64,000 nt of DNA from Pseudomonas sp. RIT409 (GCF_003052515.2 NZ_QARE02000015.1:1-64000); one strand, 5' to 3'; positions 7,892 through 17,263 are shown, counted from the first letter of the stretch. Program-made: numbers and translations. Notes: generated by a model from the letters alone, not told the origin.

Positions 7892-8203
7892 TCATGCTCG
7901 GGTGAAAATCCGCCACAACATTTCTCTGATCGAATCCAGCCTAGCGTTTGCAGCGACTCGCTGCTCGGCATCGTCTCCAGCGACATAGACGTCAGAAAAA
8001 CCCGACTTCGATCCGGCCATTGTTCGATAAATAGAAGCGGCCTGATCCCATTCGTCGCTATTGCTTGCAGGATTTTCTTTTAAAATCTGGACAGTCGCAT
8101 CGATACCACCGTCAAAATCCTTGCACTTCTCATTGTGGTAAATCGCTTTCAAGTCAGTCAGCAAGCCGACAATTTCAAACGCTTGCACAAGTTCTTCTCT
8201 CAT
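7892..8203 (-). CDS. Small conserved-looking hypothetical protein
   Basis: 103 residues, acidic and helical, no membrane segment or signal. The second half, with YRTMAGSKSGFSDVYV and ANARLDSIREMLW, resembles the C-terminal part of small cytoplasmic DUF6966-like proteins, but I am unsure of the family. No good ribosome-binding site is seen before the ATG at 8203. It lies 67 bases downstream of the DinB gene on the same strand and could be cotranscribed with it. Confidence 0.5.
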   Translation of the reverse strand: MREELVQAFEIVGLLTDLKAIYHNEKCKDFDGGIDATVQILKENPASNSDEWDQAASIYRTMAGSKSGFSDVYVAGDDAEQRVAANARLDSIREMLWRIFTRA

Positions 8204-8270
8204 TTATCGGTGCAGGGAAGCCAAAAAATTCCCCACCAGCAACCTTCCAAGGCTCATGAACAGAAAGCGT

Positions 8271-8774
8271 CTACCCACCGGCCCGCTGGCGACGCTGCGG
8301 CTCGGCGCCATGAATGAACACGCTATAGGTATCGGCCGGACGTTTGCCGCCGCCCAGATCCAGGGCATGGCCAATCGCGCCCCGGTGGTAGGTGCCGTGG
8401 TTGATCAGGTGGAAGAAGATTTCCTGGCGCGTCATCGTCCCGTGCTGCCCGTCCGCAAACACAAAGCTTAAGGGGCTGCAAAGCTCCGTCGAGGCAAGGC
8501 GCGTCAGGTAATCGGTAGCCCAGGCGTTGCTTGCAGTCAGGCGCTGCGTAAGCACGCGCAGGTCAGGAACGACCTCGGTATTGGTTGCCGGATGTGGCGC
8601 TCGCTCGCCCAGCAGGCGGGCTTTGAACAGCTCCTCGACAATGACCATATGGTTGAGCTGTTGGCGCATGAATGCCAACCCTGGCGAGGCCGGATTTTTG
8701 TGTTCGAAGTCTGCCAACGCGGCCAAGGTGCGATCATCGGCCCACACTTTATAACGGTATGCATCCTCCAACAT
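8271..8774 (-). CDS. DinB/YfiT-fold metalloprotein
   Basis: 167 residues forming a four-helix DinB-like protein. The three metal-binding histidines are visible at about residues 42 (LNHMV), 126 (NHGTYH) and 130. Family members are cytosolic, often thiol-dependent transferases or of unknown function. The 5' end of this gene and its upstream flank, including a 24-bp repeat element, recur as a decayed copy at 27728-27945. The product's tail ends in a basic stretch (PQRRQRAGG) that may be non-native. Confidence 0.8.
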   Translation of the reverse strand: MLEDAYRYKVWADDRTLAALADFEHKNPASPGLAFMRQQLNHMVIVEELFKARLLGERAPHPATNTEVVPDLRVLTQRLTASNAWATDYLTRLASTELCSPLSFVFADGQHGTMTRQEIFFHLINHGTYHRGAIGHALDLGGGKRPADTYSVFIHGAEPQRRQRAGG

Positions 8775-8831
8775 TTTCGCTTCCTACGCGTGGATTGAAT
8801 TCCGGCGAAAGGGTAGCACTGCCGTGCAGGC

Positions 8832-8855
8832 GGCAGCTAACGGCCAAAAGCGGAC
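8832..8855 (+). repeat. 24-bp dispersed element, copy 1
   Basis: GGCAGCTAACGG followed by CCAAAAGCGGAC, upstream of the DinB gene. It is one of about twelve copies in the window of a family with consensus GGCAGCTATCG then RCCMRAAGCGGAC. This copy and copy 5 share flanking sequence as part of the duplicated dinB segment. Confidence 0.75.
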
Positions 8856-8919
8856 GCTGGACAGCCCCCCGCGGTATGAGTAGCGTGCACTCGAAACATC
8901 GTCTAATTAGAGTTGGCTC

Positions 8920-9708
8920 ATGGTTTCTATCGTTGTTCAAGAAGAGGTTCGAGACCGGCTACGTCGTGCTGAGAACGAGCATGACGTAAAAGTTCTTTTA
9001 GCTATTGAGTCTGGCAGTCGTGCCTGGGGTTTTGCCTCTCCCAACAGCGACTACGACGCACGCTTCATCTACGTAAATAAACCCGAGTGGTATCTCTCTG
9101 TCGGCCTCGAGGAGCAACGCGACGTCATTGAGTATCCGATCATTGACGACATGGATATCAATGGCTGGGATCTACGTAAGGCACTCAGGCTATTCTGGAA
9201 GTCCAATCCAGGCTTTGTGGAGTGGATACAGTCGACCATCATTTACGAGCATGCTGGCTGTTTCCACGAGCGGGCAAAGGAGTTATTGCCGCAGGTGTAT
9301 TCGGTGGAGAGGGGCATCTACCACTATCGCAGCATGGCCAAAACCAACTATAGGGGATATTTGCAGGCCCTTCAGGTACCGATGAAAAAATACTTCTACG
9401 TTCTGCGCCCGCTGTTATCGGTGCGGTGGCTTGAGCAGTTTGGTACACCTGCCCCCATAGAGTTTGAGAAGCTGCGCGGTGTCATCGAGCGAGAGTCCGG
9501 GCTCCAGCAGGCCATTGATGAATTGCTTGCGATCAAGCGCGCGTCTCCGGAGATGGGGTTATCACCCCAGATCACTCCCATCCAACAATTCATTGAGCGT
9601 GAACTGAATCGACTTGAGTCGATTAAGCCTATACGCACCGAGCGCAAAGACGTCGAGCCATTACTTTCGGAGCTGTTTCGAACTGTACTCAAAGAAACCT
9701 GGGGATGA
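8920..9708 (+). CDS. RlaP-type nucleotidyltransferase (DNA polymerase beta superfamily)
   Basis: 262 residues. The nucleotidyltransferase motif is ESGSRAWGFASPNSDYD near residues 30-46, with the G-S pair and metal-binding aspartates. Downstream segments FIYVNKPEWYLS and IHYRSMAKTNYRGYL-like text match the RlaP (YcgL) family proposed to act in RNA repair. It is usually found alone or near RNA-repair genes; no ligase or RtcB is nearby here. It is preceded by repeat copy 1 and followed by a 218-base gap. Start at the ATG 8920 has only a weak GAG seven bases upstream. Confidence 0.82.
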   Translation: MVSIVVQEEVRDRLRRAENEHDVKVLLAIESGSRAWGFASPNSDYDARFIYVNKPEWYLSVGLEEQRDVIEYPIIDDMDINGWDLRKALRLFWKSNPGFVEWIQSTIIYEHAGCFHERAKELLPQVYSVERGIYHYRSMAKTNYRGYLQALQVPMKKYFYVLRPLLSVRWLEQFGTPAPIEFEKLRGVIERESGLQQAIDELLAIKRASPEMGLSPQITPIQQFIERELNRLESIKPIRTERKDVEPLLSELFRTVLKETWG

Positions 9709-9796
9709 GGTGCCAGTATGAGGTGCCTAGGGAAATAAATCGTTTGAAAAACCGATGACGGATCGTCAAAGCAATGCGCACCCGTTCACTTTGACC

Positions 9797-9820
9797 GTCC
9801 GCTCCGGATCGACAGCAGAC
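9797..9820 (-). repeat. 24-bp dispersed element, diverged copy
   Basis: Plus-strand GTCCGCTCCGG then ATCGACAGCAGAC corresponds to the element in reverse. Several positions differ from the consensus. Confidence 0.45.
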
Positions 9821-9926
9821 GTTGGCAGCCTCCCCCTATGCTGATGAGCAATTGGAGTGAGCCAAAAGCCGACTCAAATCGCTCATAGCATGAGTAGCCA
9901 CAGAGCAGTTTGAATTTTCGAAATAC

Positions 9927-11006
9927 TCAGGGTTGAAGCACGGTCATGCGAAAAGCACCTGCGTTACTCGCGGCATGTTCGACTGCTTCATTGACTGATG
10001 CTAGAGGAAAGGTGCTGACCGCGTAGTGACTCAGCGGAAGCAGGTGTGCGCGGATCAGGCCCACAAGGGTAGCCACTGCGCTACGCGGGTACATCCACTG
10101 GCCTGTCAGGGTGATGTTATTGCGCATCAGCCAAGGATAGGGCAACGCCAGGTCATCACCGCCCAGCATGCCAACGCCGCCCATCAAAACAACTCGGCCA
10201 TAGGGCCGTACCGCCATGACCGCCGCACGTACCGTGGACGTTGTGACGGAGGGTGGGAGTATGTCCATGACGCAATCGATGGGCCCCTGCGCAGCAGCCT
10301 GCATCGCATCCCGGTCACGGGCCTCGTCGCCGCTGAGCACCACGGGCACTACCCGATCACCGAACCGTCGTAGCAGGTCGGCAAGGGTATCGGCATTGCG
10401 CCCGGGCGTCACAACGCGTGCAGCCCCCATCGCAAGCGCCACAAGAACGGCTGCACTGCCAAAGTGCCCGGTCGCGCCACTGACCAGTGCAGTTTCTCCG
10501 GGTCTCAGGCCTGCTGCCAGCCAGCCTCCATAAGGGATGAGCAAGGTATTGAGGGCGCACCACGCGGGAGCGGCTTCTGTCTGGATATCGCCAATGGGTA
10601 CGGCGTTTTCAGTGGGCACCCGCATGACTTCTGCGAATGGCCCATCGTGGTAATAACGATGCAGATGCAGCCCCCCGTCACCGCGAGCGCTCCAGCCTTG
10701 GAGCACTATATCCGGCATCAGCGCATCATCCCGAGAACGTACGGTAGGATCACAGAACACCCAGTCTCCGCAACGCAGCCTTGTCGCGTCCGGCCCTACT
10801 TCCAACACCTGACCGATCGCGCCACAGCCCGGTATGAGTGGCAGCTCTATGTTGTAACGGCGAGCACCATTGAACACTTCGTTTGCGTAGGCCAGTACCG
10901 GAGCGGCCACGACGCCCACCAATACTTCGCCGCTGCCACGGGTGGGTGTAGGGACGGATTCAACGAAAAGGGGCTGATTCAAGGATTTCAAAATGGCGGC
11001 GCGCAT
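9927..11006 (-). CDS. MDR-family alcohol dehydrogenase-like protein
   Basis: 359 residues. GroES-like N-terminal domain (LPLIPGCGAIGQVLEVG), then a Rossmann domain with SGATGHFGSAAV in place of the usual GxGGVG. The classical catalytic and structural zinc cysteines are not evident, so it is probably a zinc-free quinone-reductase-like or enoyl-reductase-like MDR. The ATG at 11006 follows AAGGAGATAACC, a strong site; the longer upstream frame is arginine-rich and rejected. It is transcribed divergently from an XRE regulator whose start is 103 bases away, which suggests control by that regulator. Confidence 0.82.
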   Translation of the reverse strand: MRAAILKSLNQPLFVESVPTPTRGSGEVLVGVVAAPVLAYANEVFNGARRYNIELPLIPGCGAIGQVLEVGPDATRLRCGDWVFCDPTVRSRDDALMPDIVLQGWSARGDGGLHLHRYYHDGPFAEVMRVPTENAVPIGDIQTEAAPAWCALNTLLIPYGGWLAAGLRPGETALVSGATGHFGSAAVLVALAMGAARVVTPGRNADTLADLLRRFGDRVVPVVLSGDEARDRDAMQAAAQGPIDCVMDILPPSVTTSTVRAAVMAVRPYGRVVLMGGVGMLGGDDLALPYPWLMRNNITLTGQWMYPRSAVATLVGLIRAHLLPLSHYAVSTFPLASVNEAVEHAASNAGAFRMTVLQP

Positions 11007-11109
11007 GGTTATCTCCTTCTCACAAAGCGCCAGTGTGCGCGAGGCAGCGCTTGTAACAAGGGCGGCGCCTAACCTAGGATTGCCCACTCCCCCCTTCGAT
11101 ATTTCCGCC

Positions 11110-11883
11110 ATGAGCCGACGCCGAGAACTGGGCCTGTTTCTTCGCTCCCGCCGTGAGGGCTTGACGCCTGAAGCCGTAGGCCTGGCCACTGGCTTGCGAC
11201 GCCGCGCGCTCGGGCTGCGCCGTGAAGAGGTGGCCGAGCTTGCCGGTATCAGCGTGGATTGGTACACGCGCTTGGAGCAGGGCCGAGTCGGTTCGCCGTC
11301 GACACATACCCTCGATGCGTTGGCCCGCGCGCTACACCTCGCGCCGGCTGAGTACGCTCATCTGCAACTGCTCATCCAGCCCCACTCCGCACCTGCTGTA
11401 CCGGCGCAACGAATACCTGCTGCGCTGGCACGCGTAGTCGAACAGTGGCAATACCCCTCTTACGTGGTCAACGAGCGCTGGGACCTGCTGGCCTGGAACG
11501 ATGCAGCAGCTGCGGTGTTTGGTGATTTCGGCGGTCAGCCAGGAGAGTGTGCCAACCTGCTGCGCTATATGCTGCTGGATGAAACGGCCCAGCAGGTTTT
11601 CGGTGACACTTGGGCCGAGGAGGCGCAACGCATGGTGGGCAAATTCCGCAGACTGTATGACCAGCACGCCGGTTCGAAGGCATTCGACGCCCTCATCGGC
11701 GATCTCAATGACGCCTCTGCCTGCTTTGTCACTTGGTGGCAGCGGCACGACATCATCTCCCAAGGCACAGGGCGCAAACACTTGCGCGACCAGTCTGGCA
11801 TCCTTCGCGCATTCGAATACCTCAGCATGCACCCGGCGGATGCACCTCAGTTGCGCTTGGCGTTATACATGCCGGTGGCCTGA
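11110..11883 (+). CDS. XRE-type regulator with MltR-like ligand domain
   Basis: 257 residues. The N-terminal helix-turn-helix (about residues 25-75) contains LRREEVAELAGISVDWYTRLEQGR, a typical signature of this group. The C-terminal part (NERWDLLAWNDAAAAVFGDF onward) is the PAS-like MmyB/MltR ligand-binding domain. Start ATG 11110 is preferred over upstream frames because it begins directly with the conserved MSRRRELGLFLRSRRE. It faces the MDR dehydrogenase across a 103-base gap, the usual layout of a repressor and its target. Confidence 0.88.
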   Translation: MSRRRELGLFLRSRREGLTPEAVGLATGLRRRALGLRREEVAELAGISVDWYTRLEQGRVGSPSTHTLDALARALHLAPAEYAHLQLLIQPHSAPAVPAQRIPAALARVVEQWQYPSYVVNERWDLLAWNDAAAAVFGDFGGQPGECANLLRYMLLDETAQQVFGDTWAEEAQRMVGKFRRLYDQHAGSKAFDALIGDLNDASACFVTWWQRHDIISQGTGRKHLRDQSGILRAFEYLSMHPADAPQLRLALYMPVA

Positions 11884-11926
11884 GCGACAGACGGGGCGGG
11901 ATTGCAGTTGCTTGGTCGGTGAGTGT

Positions 11927-11945
11927 TCGCTGTCGGCCAAGAGCC
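11927..11945 (+). repeat. Dispersed element, partial copy
   Basis: GCTGTCGGCCAAGAGCC matches the core of the 24-bp element (GCTATCGGCCAGAAGC) loosely. It lies 45 bases after the XRE regulator stop. Confidence 0.3.
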
Positions 11946-12047
11946 AACTCCCAACCTACTGCGGCTAACGACCCAGGGCTGCCCTTGGTCGTTATGGTTG
12001 GTTTGTACAATGAACGCTCAGCGGGTCACGATCCTGCGTCTTCAGCG

Positions 12048-12071
12048 GACAGCTGTCGACCCGAAGCGGTC
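12048..12071 (+). repeat. 24-bp dispersed element copy
   Basis: GACAGCTGTCG then ACCCGAAGCGGTC fits the consensus with a few changes. The 11884-12174 gap contains this and the partial copy at 11927 but no gene that I can support. Confidence 0.5.
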
Positions 12072-12174
12072 GGTCGGCCACATGCACTCTCCCTTTCCTC
12101 GCTCAAGTGCTGCCGGTGCAGGACGCCTACTGAGCGACGATCCTTGCGATACCAATGCTGTGACTTAATTCGCA

Positions 12175-12945
12175 CTAGGGCGCGTGGCTTCGTCGCACAG
12201 TGCGCCCAGCCAAACCATCACCTGCTCGTTGTATTTTATTCTCGCTTTCCAGCATGATCCCGAATCGGCCAGACAGCTCTTTTCGTCCCTTGGATGTCAA
12301 TGCGAGTGCCCGACTGTCAAGGTCCTGGATGACCCATTTGCGGCTTATGGCCGTCTGCAGAAAAGCCGCTCCGAGCGCTCCGGCGAGATGAGGGCGCCGC
12401 ATGCTCCAGTCCAGACAAGGGCACGCGAAACGACGGCGTAGTGCCTTTACTTTTTCTATATCAATACCGAGATCGGTCATGGCTTTTTCGCCGCTCATCG
12501 TGAGCTGATATGTCCTTTCCCCAGAAGCCGGCACCGTTAACCAGCCGACTTCCATGAAACGGTCATGCAGTTGCACAGCCAATGTTCCTGCCATGTGGTC
12601 ATAACAGGTACGCGCGAACTGCAATCGGGTTGGGGTCGTGCACACATATCGGGTATCTGCGTTTTGGCTGATCACCATGAGCGCCTCGATAGCCTGAGCC
12701 ACTTGCGCGTCGGCCAGACTGTAGTAGCGATGCCTGCCCTGGGTGTGCAACCTAACCAATCCGTCCTCTGTCAGTCTCGCCAAATGCGCGCTCGCCGTGG
12801 ATGCACTCACGTCGGCGACGACGGCCATTTCGGTACTGGTACGGGCGTGACCGTCCATCAGCGAACAGAGCATTTTCGTCCTGGCCAATTCGGCAATAGC
12901 CCCGGCTACCCTGGAAATCGCGGTGTCAGTGCTTCGAGCATCCAT
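12175..12945 (-). CDS. ArsR-family transcriptional regulator
   Basis: 256 residues. The winged-helix domain (residues about 10-95) shows ALARLTEDGLVRLHTQGRHRYY-type text (HLARLTEDGLV, RHRYYSL), typical of ArsR/SmtB regulators. The longer C-terminal extension includes CPCLDWSMRRPHLAGALGAA, seen in a subgroup of larger ArsR proteins, with a CxC that might sense metal or redox state. It is divergent from the P450 operon with about 75 bases between the starts, so it is its likely repressor. Confidence 0.82.
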   Translation of the reverse strand: MDARSTDTAISRVAGAIAELARTKMLCSLMDGHARTSTEMAVVADVSASTASAHLARLTEDGLVRLHTQGRHRYYSLADAQVAQAIEALMVISQNADTRYVCTTPTRLQFARTCYDHMAGTLAVQLHDRFMEVGWLTVPASGERTYQLTMSGEKAMTDLGIDIEKVKALRRRFACPCLDWSMRRPHLAGALGAAFLQTAISRKWVIQDLDSRALALTSKGRKELSGRFGIMLESENKIQRAGDGLAGRTVRRSHAP

Positions 12946-13019
12946 ATTTCGTTCCTGAGCGAATCGTCACCATGAAGGATGTTCGATAGTAGCCGTTCTT
13001 TGTGAACTGGACTTCCGGA

Positions 13020-14195
13020 ATGACACCTTTTGAAGCCGCTACCCATTCAGATCCCTACATTTATTACTCAGGTCTCAGGCGACAAAACGGCCTGCTGTTC
13101 GATGCAGATCTTCGTTTATGGATTGCAAGCAGTGCCAAAGCTGTCGAAGCCATTCTGGGGCATCCTGACTGTCTGGTGCGTCCGCTAAACGAGCCGGTAC
13201 CTCCTGCCATTGCGCAAGGTGTGGCAGGAGTGATTTTCGGTCGTCTGATGCGCATGAACGAGGGCCCGAAGCACCTATGCCCCAGGATGGCTATTGAACC
13301 TGCCTTGGCCTCTGTCGAGACAGATTGCATAGCGAACGTCGTGTCTCGCGTGTTCGAGACCCTCGATAACCCGGTCGAAAACCTAGATGAGTTAATGTTC
13401 ACGTTACCGGTTTCTGTCGTTGCCGCCTTGATAGGCCTTCCATCCAGCCGGCTAAGGGAAGTCGCGAGGCTGACACGTAATTTTGTCGCCTGTCTGTCAC
13501 CCTTAAGCGACAGCACTCAACTCGACGAAGCTCATTCCGGAGCCACTCGGCTTAGTCAGTTATTCAGCGCGCTGCTGAGTAAGGGCGATGAAAGTAGCCG
13601 CTTCTTGAGCCATATCTGGAGCGGGTGCGAAGCCTCCGCCTGGACAGATCATGATGCATTGATTGCTAACCTGATCGGCCTTTTGTCACAGACCTGCGAA
13701 GCCACCGCAGGCCTGATCGGCAATACCCTCGTAGCACTCCATCGTGACCCTGATCTGATTAAAGACATGCAACCCACGTTGACGCTCGTTGCAGACTTCG
13801 TGGAAGAAGTCGCGCGCTACGACTCGCCTGTGCAAAACACCCGGCGATTCGTTGCGAAGCGATGCACCATCGGGGACTGCGTCTTGGAGGCGGGTGATAC
13901 CGTTCTAGTGTTGCTCGCTTCAGCCAATAGGGATCCCTACGCGAACCCAGACCCCGATAGCCTTTTGGTAAAACGGACGCAGCGACGAATCTTCAGCTTC
14001 GGCTCAGGAAGACATCAATGTCCCGGCCAACGACTTGCATTAGCGATCGCCTCTGAGGCGATTTCGGCATGGCTGCATCTACAACCAGCCTTATCTGCTC
14101 ATCCTTACCGTTGGCGTTATTTGCCCTCGCTTAATGGTCGCGTCCCTCATTTTTATCGTGAACAGGAACTCAGCAATGATCGCCGTTATCTTTGA
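13020..14195 (+). CDS. Cytochrome P450 with altered I-helix
   Basis: Soluble bacterial P450 of about 391 residues. Seen: C-helix HLCPR (H85...R89), ExxR as EEVAR (about 263-266) and the heme loop FSFGSGRHQCPGQRLA with Cys about 334. In the I-helix the usual A-G-x-E-T-T reads Q-T-C-E-A-T (about 224-229): the acid is kept but the first Thr, which normally helps dioxygen activation, is Ala. Start: ATG 13020 with GGA eight bases upstream; a GTG at 13002 is possible. Its stop overlaps the next gene by 20 bases. The operon P450-monooxygenase-SDR suggests tailoring of one small molecule. No ferredoxin partner lies nearby. Confidence 0.88.
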   Translation: MTPFEAATHSDPYIYYSGLRRQNGLLFDADLRLWIASSAKAVEAILGHPDCLVRPLNEPVPPAIAQGVAGVIFGRLMRMNEGPKHLCPRMAIEPALASVETDCIANVVSRVFETLDNPVENLDELMFTLPVSVVAALIGLPSSRLREVARLTRNFVACLSPLSDSTQLDEAHSGATRLSQLFSALLSKGDESSRFLSHIWSGCEASAWTDHDALIANLIGLLSQTCEATAGLIGNTLVALHRDPDLIKDMQPTLTLVADFVEEVARYDSPVQNTRRFVAKRCTIGDCVLEAGDTVLVLLASANRDPYANPDPDSLLVKRTQRRIFSFGSGRHQCPGQRLALAIASEAISAWLHLQPALSAHPYRWRYLPSLNGRVPHFYREQELSNDRRYL

Positions 14196-14520
14196 AGCAT
14201 GGCCTCATGAGGATCAATACGAGCGGTATCTAGAACTTGCCGGTGAACTGAAACCATTGCTAGCAGAGCTGGATGGGTTCATCTCGGTTGAGCGTTTCCA
14301 AAGCCTAAGTGAACCGGGAAAGGTTCTCTCGCTGTCATTTTGGCGTGACGAGGAAGCCATCAAGCGTTGGCGCGGCCTTGAGCGGCATCGTGCGGCTCAA
14401 TTAGCAGGCCGTAGGCAGGTTTTCGATGACTATCACCTGCGCGTCGCCCAAGTAGTTCGAGATTACAGTTTTGAGGATCGTGATCAAGCGCCGAGCGACA
14501 GCAAACAAGTTCATGAATGA
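14176..14520 (+). CDS. Antibiotic biosynthesis monooxygenase (ABM) domain protein
   Basis: 114 residues of the dimeric ferredoxin-like ABM fold: MIAVIFEAWP at the start, LDGFISVERFQSL, and LSFWRDEEAIKRWR. Members oxidise quinol-like aromatics without cofactor or act as small accessory proteins. The ATG at 14176 has AGGA eight bases upstream; the longer frame begins inside the P450 coding region. Overlap with P450 implies coupled translation. Confidence 0.8.
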   Translation: MIAVIFEAWPHEDQYERYLELAGELKPLLAELDGFISVERFQSLSEPGKVLSLSFWRDEEAIKRWRGLERHRAAQLAGRRQVFDDYHLRVAQVVRDYSFEDRDQAPSDSKQVHE

Positions 14521-14533
14521 AAGAGGACTCACC

Positions 14534-15496
14534 ATGACCAGCAAACAGGTTCCCATCAACTCCGGTTACGGCGCGGCAACCACCGCCGCAGAGGTACTTG
14601 AAGGTTGCGATCTATCCAACACCACCGCCATTGTCACCGGGGGGCATTCCGGCCTGGGCCTGGAGACGACGAAAGCACTGGCGAACGCTGGCGCGCGCGT
14701 CGTTGTCGCGGCGCGTGATGTAGACGCTGCTCGCGCAAAAACGAGCGCAATCGCCAATGTAGAAATCGAGCGACTTGATCTTTCCGATCAGACCAGCATT
14801 CGTGACTTCGCTCAGCGTTTCCTGGCAAGCGACCGACACGTCGACATCCTGATCGGCAGCGCGGGGGTCATGGCTTGCCCAGAAACGCGGGTAGGAGCGG
14901 GTTGGGAGTCACAGTTCGCCACCAATCATCTGGGGCACTACGCCCTCGTGAATTTGCTATGGCCTGCGCTCAGGGGTCGAGCAAGGGTGGTAGTGGTGTC
15001 ATCGGCGGGGCATCACCAATCGGGTATCCGTTGGGACGATGTGCAATTTACGCGGGGCTACGACAAGTGGTTGGCATACGGGCAGTCGAAGACGGCCAAT
15101 GCATTGTTTGCTGTCCACCTTGATCGACTCGGTCAAGACGAGGGCGTACGGGCCTTCTCGCTTCACCCCGGCAAGATTCTCACTCCACTTCAGCGTCATC
15201 TGGCGCAGGATGAGATGATTGCCGCCGGCTGGCTCGACATCAACGGCCACCTTGCCGATCCAACATTCAAGACGACGCAGCAAGGTGCGGCAACCCAAGT
15301 TTGGGCCGCAACAGCCCCACAGTTGAATGGCATGGGAGGCCTCTACTGCGAGGACTGTGAGATCGCTTCGCTGGATGCAAGCGAACCACCATCCTTTGTC
15401 GGCGTTCGGCCTTATGCCGTCGACCCTGATCAAGCCGAACGCCTTTGGGCACTATCGGCTCGACTGACAGGTATTGACGCTTTTGAAAGGACATGA
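14534..15496 (+). CDS. SDR oxidoreductase, retinol-dehydrogenase-like
   Basis: 320 residues. Cofactor motif TGGHSGLG, IGSAGVM in place of NNAG, serine in VVSSAGHH, and catalytic YGQSK. The layout is that of the longer WWOX/retinol-dehydrogenase-like SDRs. Start ATG 14534 after AAGAGGA; it is 13 bases downstream of the ABM gene. It probably finishes the reaction series begun by the P450. Confidence 0.87.
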   Translation: MTSKQVPINSGYGAATTAAEVLEGCDLSNTTAIVTGGHSGLGLETTKALANAGARVVVAARDVDAARAKTSAIANVEIERLDLSDQTSIRDFAQRFLASDRHVDILIGSAGVMACPETRVGAGWESQFATNHLGHYALVNLLWPALRGRARVVVVSSAGHHQSGIRWDDVQFTRGYDKWLAYGQSKTANALFAVHLDRLGQDEGVRAFSLHPGKILTPLQRHLAQDEMIAAGWLDINGHLADPTFKTTQQGAATQVWAATAPQLNGMGGLYCEDCEIASLDASEPPSFVGVRPYAVDPDQAERLWALSARLTGIDAFERT

Positions 15497-15963
15497 GTGA
15501 TCGGTACAGAATGTCCACACCTCCGTTGCTATCTGTCCGAGGCTGAAAAATTTCTTTGGCTGCGCAGCGGAGAAACTGTCCATTGCCGCCACTGTCGCGC
15601 ACGACGGAAGAACTGGGCGAAGACCCTGAACGAACAATTGGGATAGGCCAGGCGACTTCTTCGAAAGGTTACGTCCATTCAGAAAGCTCGATGAGCTTTG
15701 ACAATAGTTCGCCCTCCTCTGCGCCGCATAACCTAACCGGCAGGGGGAGGTTCATCGCTCAAAAATGAATGTGAAACCGAACTCTGATTGCAACTGGCGG
15801 ATCAGGATCAGAGAGGGGCGATGCAGAGACGATGCCCAGCTTGGGGCCATTAGAGGACCTGTTGACCAGGCGATGATTGACTCGCTTCGACTCAGCTCTA
15901 ACGATGCGATAAGTCTGTAGCACGGAGATGTCGATCGGTGAAGGCTCCAGCTACATTGACCCT
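15497..15963. other. Gap without a gene
   Basis: No convincing coding frame. AAAGCTC (15683-15689) and GAGCTTT (15693-15699) form a 7-bp stem with a three-base loop, perhaps part of a terminator between the two converging transcription units. Otherwise nothing is recognised. Confidence 0.45.
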
Positions 15964-17241
15964 CTACGCAAAACGCAATTTCGCGACCGTTTGACCCGCA
16001 CCCTCCGAAGCAATGAGCATGGTCCAGCCAAACCGTTCACAGATCCGGCGGGTGATAAACAAACCAAGACCTTGCCCACCACCCTGTTTAGTCGAATCGC
16101 CCAGGGCGCGGGTGTAACGTCGGGCGGCCTCGGCGGCATCGAAGTCGCCGGTACTGTTGACGATGCTGAGCCGGTTGGCGTCAAGGCTTATCAAGATGGG
16201 CCCTTCGTGGCTGTGTTCAGCCGCATTGCGCAACAGGTTGCTGACGACAATGCGCACCATGGCTTCGGGGCACTCAAGCACCACAGGATGGAGCTCATCG
16301 ATCACGAACGCCGCGCCGGAGCCCTGCAGCAAATACCCATGATCTTCAATCAGCGCGGCAGTGAGGGTATCCAGCCGAGTGCTCTGCACGGGGCTGGTCA
16401 GGTCTGGCTCTCTGGACAGAAAGAGCAGCGCCGACATGATTTCTTTCAGAGTGCCGACCGTGGACTCAATTCGCGCGAGGGGGCGCTCTGCCTCAGGTGG
16501 CAGTTCATACAACTTGATCACGTCAACCGCGCCGGCAATCACTGCGATAGGCGTGCGAAATTCGTGGCTGGCCTGGTCCAGGAGGCTGCGCTCCCGTTCG
16601 ATAAAGCGCTCTACCCGCTCCAGATGGCGGTTGACGATAAGCGCTATGTCTTGCAGCTCCTTCAAGGTGAAGTCGGTGGCGAGTCGTTGGGCCGGTTGTT
16701 CCGGGTCCAGTTGCTCCATTCGCTGCGCGAGCGCCTGCATCGGCCTTTTCATGGTGCGGTAAATCCAGAGGATCGCCCCCAGAATCATCACGCCACTTAG
16801 CAGAGCGATGAGCACGCTCACTCGCGCAGTCATGTTCTGATAGCTCTCAAGGTCCGTGATGTCGACGGACATGATGACGCGTCCGTCTGCCACCGGCGTT
16901 ACGAGCACGGCATAACTGCGCTCGCTGTCGTAGAAGTCCAGTTGATGCTCATCGTGAAATCCCGCATCGAGCCGCGCGAAATAGCCGGGCATGTCCGCTG
17001 GCACCTCGTTGCTGGTAAGGTGCCAGCCCCGGATCACGCCGCTAGCGGGAAGAGGTTTGCCTGGGATCAGCCCTCCTCCAGACACATAGGGGTCGGTGCT
17101 CGATTGCAGAATCTCGTGCCAGACCGGATGCACGATCATTTGTTGGCTCAGGTTACCCTGAACTGTCAGCCCCGCCGCCAGGATCAGGCCGAAGACGAAA
17201 AAGATCGCGCTGATCCTGCGGCTCAGACTGCTGGCTGCCAT
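15964..17241 (-). CDS. Sensor histidine kinase
   Basis: 425 residues: a first membrane segment at about 10-26, a periplasmic sensor of about 115 residues, a second segment at about 142-162, then a phosphoacceptor helix with His226 in DQASHEFRTP. The ATPase N-box is NLLRNAAEHS and the G-box GGGQGLGLF. Inner membrane. It lies 22 bases after the response regulator on the same strand, so the two form a two-component system. Its place downstream of mipA and the FAH lipoprotein suggests it responds to an outer-envelope or peptidoglycan-related state. Confidence 0.9.
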   Translation of the reverse strand: MAASSLSRRISAIFFVFGLILAAGLTVQGNLSQQMIVHPVWHEILQSSTDPYVSGGGLIPGKPLPASGVIRGWHLTSNEVPADMPGYFARLDAGFHDEHQLDFYDSERSYAVLVTPVADGRVIMSVDITDLESYQNMTARVSVLIALLSGVMILGAILWIYRTMKRPMQALAQRMEQLDPEQPAQRLATDFTLKELQDIALIVNRHLERVERFIERERSLLDQASHEFRTPIAVIAGAVDVIKLYELPPEAERPLARIESTVGTLKEIMSALLFLSREPDLTSPVQSTRLDTLTAALIEDHGYLLQGSGAAFVIDELHPVVLECPEAMVRIVVSNLLRNAAEHSHEGPILISLDANRLSIVNSTGDFDAAEAARRYTRALGDSTKQGGGQGLGLFITRRICERFGWTMLIASEGAGQTVAKLRFA

Positions 17242-17263
17242 GGATTGACCTCATTGGGTTGAC

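Noticed and set aside
15928..16800. 290-residue frame antisense to the histidine kinase
   Set aside because: It is the mirror of a well-conserved kinase gene; no own features.
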